From: Methylococcaceae bacterium
GTDB taxonomy: Bacteria > Pseudomonadota > Gammaproteobacteria > Methylococcales > Methylococcaceae
Length of the DNA stretch: 9,114 nucleotides
Direction of reading: 5' to 3'
Assembly (NCBI GenBank): GCA_005792805.1
Contig: SXQV01000077.1
Span: 1-9,114, forward strand
Positions 6,152-9,114 of the stretch are shown piece after piece. How positions within the stretch are numbered: the first letter of the stretch is position 1; every line of letters starts with the position of its first letter. The translations under genes and the position numbers were made by a program. A model generated the notes under the pieces. That model was not told the origin of the DNA. It was given only the letters and a program-made list of their open reading frames with translations, and did no database searches.

Positions 6152-7246
6152 CTAATCCAGAAAGGCGACGGCCTTGATTTGGGCAAAAACAGGCACTCCG
6201 GGGCGGATATCCAGCTTTTGCAAGGAACGACGAGTGATGCGGGCTAGCAGGGGCGTATCACCGATGGCCAACTGTACCATTACCTGCCCGGCATCAGCCG
6301 TGCCGCCAACATTGAGTACCGTAGCGGGAAGAATATTGAGGATGCTCGTGTCTTCAGCACGGGCTAATGTCAGGCTCACATCCGAGGGTAAAACCCGGCA
6401 ACGTAACCGGGAGCCAAGGCCGCCGTTCCTGAGAGGCACCCAAAGTCCACCACCCGCAAATTCAAGTCGGGTAAGACCCTCCGCCGGATCATGCGACGAC
6501 ACCCGGGTTTCCCAGACAACACCCGGGTCATCCACAAAGCCGGGGAGTGCATCCAGGCGGCCCAGCATGTCCGGCAACGGACCTTGCCCGGTCACCCGTC
6601 CCGCCGACAGCAGCACCAGCGTGTCCCCCAGTCGCGCCAGCTCGTCCGGGGAATGCGTGACGTACAAGACGGGGATCTCCAGTTCGTCATGGAGTCGTTC
6701 CAGATAGGGCAGGATTTCTCGTTTCAAAGGCAAATCCAGCGCCGCCAGTGGCTCATCCATCAGCAGGAGCCTGGGGCTGGTCAATAAGGCACGGGCCATA
6801 CCTGCGCGCTGCTGCTCTCCTCCCGACAATTTATCTGGCGACCGCTCCAGCAAAGGACGCATGCCCAGCAGATCGACCGCCTGGTCGAACGAAGTCCGCC
6901 TCTCGCCCGGAGGAATCCGCTTGAGACCGAACTCCAGATTCTGCCGCACACTGAGATGCGGAAACAGAGCGGCCTCCTGCAACACATAACCGATAGAACG
7001 CTTATGAGTCGGAACAAAGCGTCCGCTGGCATCATCCTGCCAAACCTCGCCGTTCACCGACAGGTACCCCCGGGCCTGCGGCTCAAGCCCTGCCACACAC
7101 CTCAGCAACGTTGTCTTGCCGCAACCCGAGCCGCCAAACAGAATGGTCACTCCCCTGGCCGGAAGGGTCAGCTCAACCTGAAGCATAAAATCGCCAAAGC
7201 TCCGCGTAAAAGCGGCCTGTATACCGTCGCTGGCGCCGCCGTTCAT
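6152..7246 (-). CDS. modC: Molybdate ABC transporter ATP-binding protein ModC
   Basis: The product is 364 residues. Walker A is GGSGCGKTT (38-46), the Q-loop glutamine is Gln90, the ABC signature is LSGGE (140-144), Walker B is LLLMDE (160-165) and the switch histidine is His198. A C-terminal TOBE/Mop domain begins near SILNILPATV and may bind oxyanions to regulate transport. ModC hydrolyses ATP at the inner membrane to drive ModB. The ATG at 7246 is chosen because it overlaps the modB stop as ATGA; the same frame stays open far upstream across modB, but that part is spurious. The 4-base overlap implies translational coupling with modB. Confidence 0.92.
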   Translation of the reverse strand: MNGGASDGIQAAFTRSFGDFMLQVELTLPARGVTILFGGSGCGKTTLLRCVAGLEPQARGYLSVNGEVWQDDASGRFVPTHKRSIGYVLQEAALFPHLSVRQNLEFGLKRIPPGERRTSFDQAVDLLGMRPLLERSPDKLSGGEQQRAGMARALLTSPRLLLMDEPLAALDLPLKREILPYLERLHDELEIPVLYVTHSPDELARLGDTLVLLSAGRVTGQGPLPDMLGRLDALPGFVDDPGVVWETRVSSHDPAEGLTRLEFAGGGLWVPLRNGGLGSRLRCRVLPSDVSLTLARAEDTSILNILPATVLNVGGTADAGQVMVQLAIGDTPLLARITRRSLQKLDIRPGVPVFAQIKAVAFLD

Positions 7247-7932
7247 GGCCCAGGCACCTTGGGTTTGCCGCCACCCAGACCATACAGCAGCAGCAGCACC
7301 AGAAAAGCGAAAGCGACCATCAGCCCCGATAACCAGTGGGCCTGGGTATATTCCAGAGCCTCCACATGATCGTATATCTGCACGGAGATCACGCGGGTTT
7401 TCTCCGGGATGTTGCCACCGACCATCAAGACCACACCAAATTCGCCTATGGTGTGAGCAAAACCAATCACGGCGGCCGTAATCAGCCCCGGTTTTGCCAG
7501 CGGTAAAGCCACTGAAAAAAAGCTGTCCCAGGGATTGGCACGAAGCGTAGCAGCCGCCTCTAACGGCCGGGAACCCATCGCCACAAACGCATTCTGGATT
7601 GGCTGAATGACAAACGGCATGGAATAAAGCGTCGAAGTGACCGCCAGACCGGCAAAGGTAAAGGGCAACAAGCCCAGACCCAGCGCCTGGGTTATCGCGC
7701 CTACCGGGCCATTCGGCCCCATCGCCAACAGCATGTAGAAACCCAGAACCGATGGCGGTAACACCAACGGCAGCGCTACCACCGATTCGACAACCCCCTT
7801 GAATCGGCAACGGGTGCGCGCCAGCCACCACGCCACCGGTGTCCCGATGACAAGCAGCAAGCTGGTAACCAGCGCCGCCAGTTTCAGGCTGAGCCAGATC
7901 GCCTTGAGGTCATTAACATCAAGAGTCAGCAT
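7243..7932 (-). CDS. modB: Molybdate ABC transporter permease ModB
   Basis: The product is 229 residues, the same length as E. coli ModB. Several hydrophobic membrane segments are visible, the first at about 12-36 and the last at about 203-220. The conserved cytoplasmic EAA loop reads EAAATLRANPWDSFFSVALP followed by LAKPG, the site that docks onto ModC. PLVLPPSVLGFYML and IGEFGVVLMVGG are typical of the molybdate/tungstate branch. It forms a homodimeric channel in the inner membrane. It starts 14 bases after the modA stop and ends in the ATGA overlap with modC. Confidence 0.92.
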   Translation of the reverse strand: MLTLDVNDLKAIWLSLKLAALVTSLLLVIGTPVAWWLARTRCRFKGVVESVVALPLVLPPSVLGFYMLLAMGPNGPVGAITQALGLGLLPFTFAGLAVTSTLYSMPFVIQPIQNAFVAMGSRPLEAAATLRANPWDSFFSVALPLAKPGLITAAVIGFAHTIGEFGVVLMVGGNIPEKTRVISVQIYDHVEALEYTQAHWLSGLMVAFAFLVLLLLYGLGGGKPKVPGP

Positions 7933-7946
7933 CGGAGAAAATCCGC

Positions 7947-8693
7947 TCAGAAGTCATAACCCATCGATTTCATGATGGTTTTGGCGTGATCCGATTGCAG
8001 GTAATTCAGCAGCGCCTTTGCGGCGGGATTAGCCTGACCCGTCTTGAGCAGCACGGCATCCTGGCGAATGGGCGAATACAGATTCGACGGAATCAGCCAC
8101 GCCGAGCCGCTGGTTAGCTGCCCATCCCGGTACACCCCTGACTGAGCAACAAAACCCAATTCGGCATTGCCCGAAACGGCAAACTGCTGCGCCTGGGCCA
8201 CATTCTCGCCCAGCACAAATTTGGGCTCCAGGGTCTTGAGCAGGCCCATCCGTTCGATGACTTCAACGGCGGCAGTCCCATAGGGAACCGTTTTTGGGTC
8301 GCCGAGACTGACATGCGCAAACTGTCCGGACCTGAGGATCTTACCCTCCCGATCTACGACATTTGGCTTCGCACTCCACAGGACGAGCTTGCCGAGAGCA
8401 TAGGTAAAGCGTGAACCCGGCACGGCCAGCCCTCCGGCTTCCAATTTGGCCGGAGACCTGTCATCGGCAGACAGAAACACCTCAAAGGGTGCGCCATTCC
8501 TGATCTGGGCATAGAGCTTGCCGGTCCCTGCCGTCGTTACTGTTGCCTCATGCCCGGTGTCTTTCCTGAAGGCAACCGCGATCTGCTGTATCGCCCCGGC
8601 AAAATTCGAGGCGGCGGCAACCTGCACGGTCTCTGCCCTAGCCGAGGAAGTGATGAGCAGGCTAAGCAGCCAGGAATAGACAGCGCGAACCAC
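7947..8693 (-). CDS. modA: Molybdate-binding periplasmic protein ModA
   Basis: The product is 248 residues when started at the GTG at 8693. A GGAGG at 8705-8701 sits 7 bases upstream, and this start gives a clean signal peptide (MVRAVYSWLLSLLITSSARA, cleaved before ET). An ATG at 8768 is in frame but would add 25 residues with no membrane character. The mature protein begins VQVAAASNFAGAI, with the Ser of the SNF motif expected to touch molybdate. It continues with TAGTGKLYAQI, FLSADD, VPYGTAA and NAELGFVAQSGVY, all characteristic of ModA and placed as in its two-lobed fold. ModA delivers molybdate (possibly tungstate) to ModB. It is the first gene of the mod operon. Confidence 0.93.
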   Translation of the reverse strand: MVRAVYSWLLSLLITSSARAETVQVAAASNFAGAIQQIAVAFRKDTGHEATVTTAGTGKLYAQIRNGAPFEVFLSADDRSPAKLEAGGLAVPGSRFTYALGKLVLWSAKPNVVDREGKILRSGQFAHVSLGDPKTVPYGTAAVEVIERMGLLKTLEPKFVLGENVAQAQQFAVSGNAELGFVAQSGVYRDGQLTSGSAWLIPSNLYSPIRQDAVLLKTGQANPAAKALLNYLQSDHAKTIMKSMGYDF

Positions 8694-8716
8694 GTCAAGA
8701 CCTCCGGATAGACGAC

Positions 8717-8778
8717 CTCTTCCCAAGGGGTAGAGCAGGTGACGGCAAAATAAGGCATATCCTGTCACAAACTCTACC
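8717..8778 (-). promoter_or_regulatory. Structured 5' leader of modA with alternative hairpins
   Basis: In the leader RNA, GGTAGAG (8778-8772) can pair with CTCTACC (8735-8729), and inside it GTGAC (8768-8764) with GTCAC (8743-8739). The same CTCTACC can instead fold with the next segment as CTCT-A-CCC / GGG-A-AGAG (8735-8717, one A-A mismatch). The two folds exclude each other and lie just upstream of the GGAGG of modA. No T-tailed terminator is present, so any control would act on translation. It does not look like the known Moco riboswitch. Confidence 0.4.
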
Positions 8779-8814
8779 TTATTGGGTTATTACTATAAGT
8801 ACATATTGCAATAA
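8779..8814. promoter_or_regulatory. Possible ModE operator
   Basis: TTATTG (8779-8784) and CAATAA (8809-8814) are inverted repeats, with an AT-rich interior that keeps partial symmetry (TACTATA against TATGTAC). Size and position over the -10 fit repression by ModE. The sequence differs from the E. coli mod box, whose arms are ATCGxTATATA and TATATAACGAT, so the call rests on symmetry and context. Confidence 0.35.
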
Positions 8815-8821
8815 ATGCCAG
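8792..8821 (-). promoter_or_regulatory. Putative mod operon promoter
   Basis: On the minus strand CTGGCA (8821-8816) is the -35 and TATAGT (8797-8792) the -10, with 18-base spacing and four and five of six matches. The transcript would start near 8785, just before the leader hairpin. The -10 is at the centre of an inverted repeat proposed as the ModE site. Confidence 0.5.
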
Positions 8822-8942
8822 AGATGACCGTAATAATCTCATTATTCTATTGAGTTATAAGTTCATACCGAAAACAGTGGTGACATGGGCTTGTGGCCAA
8901 CGTAGCATTATGCACATATCTTCAAGTTATTGACCGAGTGCA

Positions 8943-9005
8943 ATGAAATCCTATTTGACTGCCGCCCTCATCCTGTCACTGGGCAACGGCCCCGCCTTTT
9001 CCTGA
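8943..9005 (+). pseudogene. Signal-peptide remnant of a decayed secreted-protein gene, or micro-ORF
   Basis: ATG at 8943 opens 20 codons that read as a complete Sec signal peptide (MKSYLTAALILSLG, then GPAFS) and stop at TGA 9003-9005. Removing one T from the TTTT run at 8997-9000 would continue the frame for about 16 more residues (PESVFPTPHV and on) to another stop near 9053. This looks like the 5' stub of a gene whose body has been lost. A genuine short peptide cannot be excluded. No strong Shine-Dalgarno is present. Confidence 0.35.
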
Positions 9006-9035
9006 ATCCGTGTTCCCGACCCCTCATGTTCGCCA

Positions 9036-9050
9036 TAAGTCACTGACTTA
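9036..9050. repeat. Perfect 15-base palindrome
   Basis: TAAGTCA-C-TGACTTA is fully symmetric about base 9043. It lies about 40 bases before the ATG of the ORF that leaves the window at the right, a fitting place for a dimeric regulator's operator. It could also belong to the end of a mobile element. Confidence 0.5.
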
Positions 9051-9090
9051 ATGAGATAATATCGGTTTTACTGTCTTCACCCATCCGACT

Positions 9091-9114
9091 ATGGCCCACT
9101 TTAAAATCAAGCAA
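9091..9114 (+). CDS. Start of an unknown ORF cut by the window edge
   Basis: ATG at 9091 opens eight codons (MAHFKIKQ) that run off the right edge. Too little is visible to name it. A transposase or a small cytoplasmic protein are equally possible. There is no strong Shine-Dalgarno just upstream. Confidence 0.3.

Larger units (their letters stand above)
8822..9090. other. AT-rich intergenic region with small palindromes
   Basis: No full gene is visible. It holds the perfect repeat AATAAT-CTC-ATTATT (8832-8846) just upstream of the modA promoter, a 20-codon signal-peptide-like ORF (8943-9005), and the perfect 15-base palindrome TAAGTCACTGACTTA (9036-9050). The remainder shows nothing recognisable. 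Confidence 0.5.

Noticed and set aside
7247..7831. Upstream extension of the modC frame across modB
   Set aside because: The extension overlaps modB in another frame and has no domain features. The ATGA overlap at 7243-7246 marks the true start.
8700..8720. GAGGTC direct repeat in the modA leader
   Set aside because: Two copies of a 6-base word containing the ribosome site are most simply explained by chance.
8694..8768. Longer ModA starting at ATG 8768
   Set aside because: The extra 25 residues are not signal-like, and the GTG at 8693 has an ideal GGAGG and gives a proper signal peptide.

Overview
The window looks like chromosomal DNA of a Gammaproteobacterium. RluE-type and YfiF-type RNA-modifying enzymes, a Fur-type operator and a modABC-modE molybdate operon all fit that group. 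The species cannot be named from the sequence. A methylotroph or other respiratory, metal-demanding lineage is possible, but that is only inference from the MauG-like diheme protein.

Layout, left to right. (1) Bases 1-141 hold the 3' end of a Tn5/IS50-like (IS4 family) transposase, followed by a strong hairpin terminator at 145-174. (2) Bases 207-3340 form a divergent module around a Fur-type operator at 2101-2119. To the left (minus strand) run an outer-membrane porin with a periplasmic coiled-coil N-terminus and then a 100-residue lipoprotein. To the right (plus strand) runs a secreted diheme MauG/cytochrome c peroxidase-like protein. The arrangement suggests iron-starvation induction of an envelope system. 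(3) Bases 3427-3560 carry a compact promoter-hairpin-linker-terminator cassette that looks like a small RNA of about 100 nt. (4) Two divergent RNA-modification genes follow: a YfiF/TrmH-type SpoU methyltransferase (minus) whose 5' end looks frameshifted or mis-started, and rluE (plus). (5) Bases 5274-8693 are a complete molybdate uptake operon on the minus strand, modA-modB-modC-modE. It is tightly packed (14-nt gap, 4-nt overlap, 2-nt gap) and expressed from one promoter near 8792-8821, where an inverted repeat could be the ModE operator. The modA leader can fold into two mutually exclusive hairpins. (6) Bases 8822-9114 are AT-rich and hold small palindromes, a 20-codon signal-peptide remnant or micro-ORF, and the first codons of an ORF that leaves the window.

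How the genes work together. ModA would capture molybdate in the periplasm, ModB/ModC would import it using ATP, and ModE would sense it and shut off modA, a closed feedback loop. In the Fur module, loss of Fe-Fur would release both promoters at once. A porin, a surface lipoprotein and a periplasmic diheme oxidase would then appear together. Their substrate is unknown, and this is the most promising candidate for an undescribed system here.
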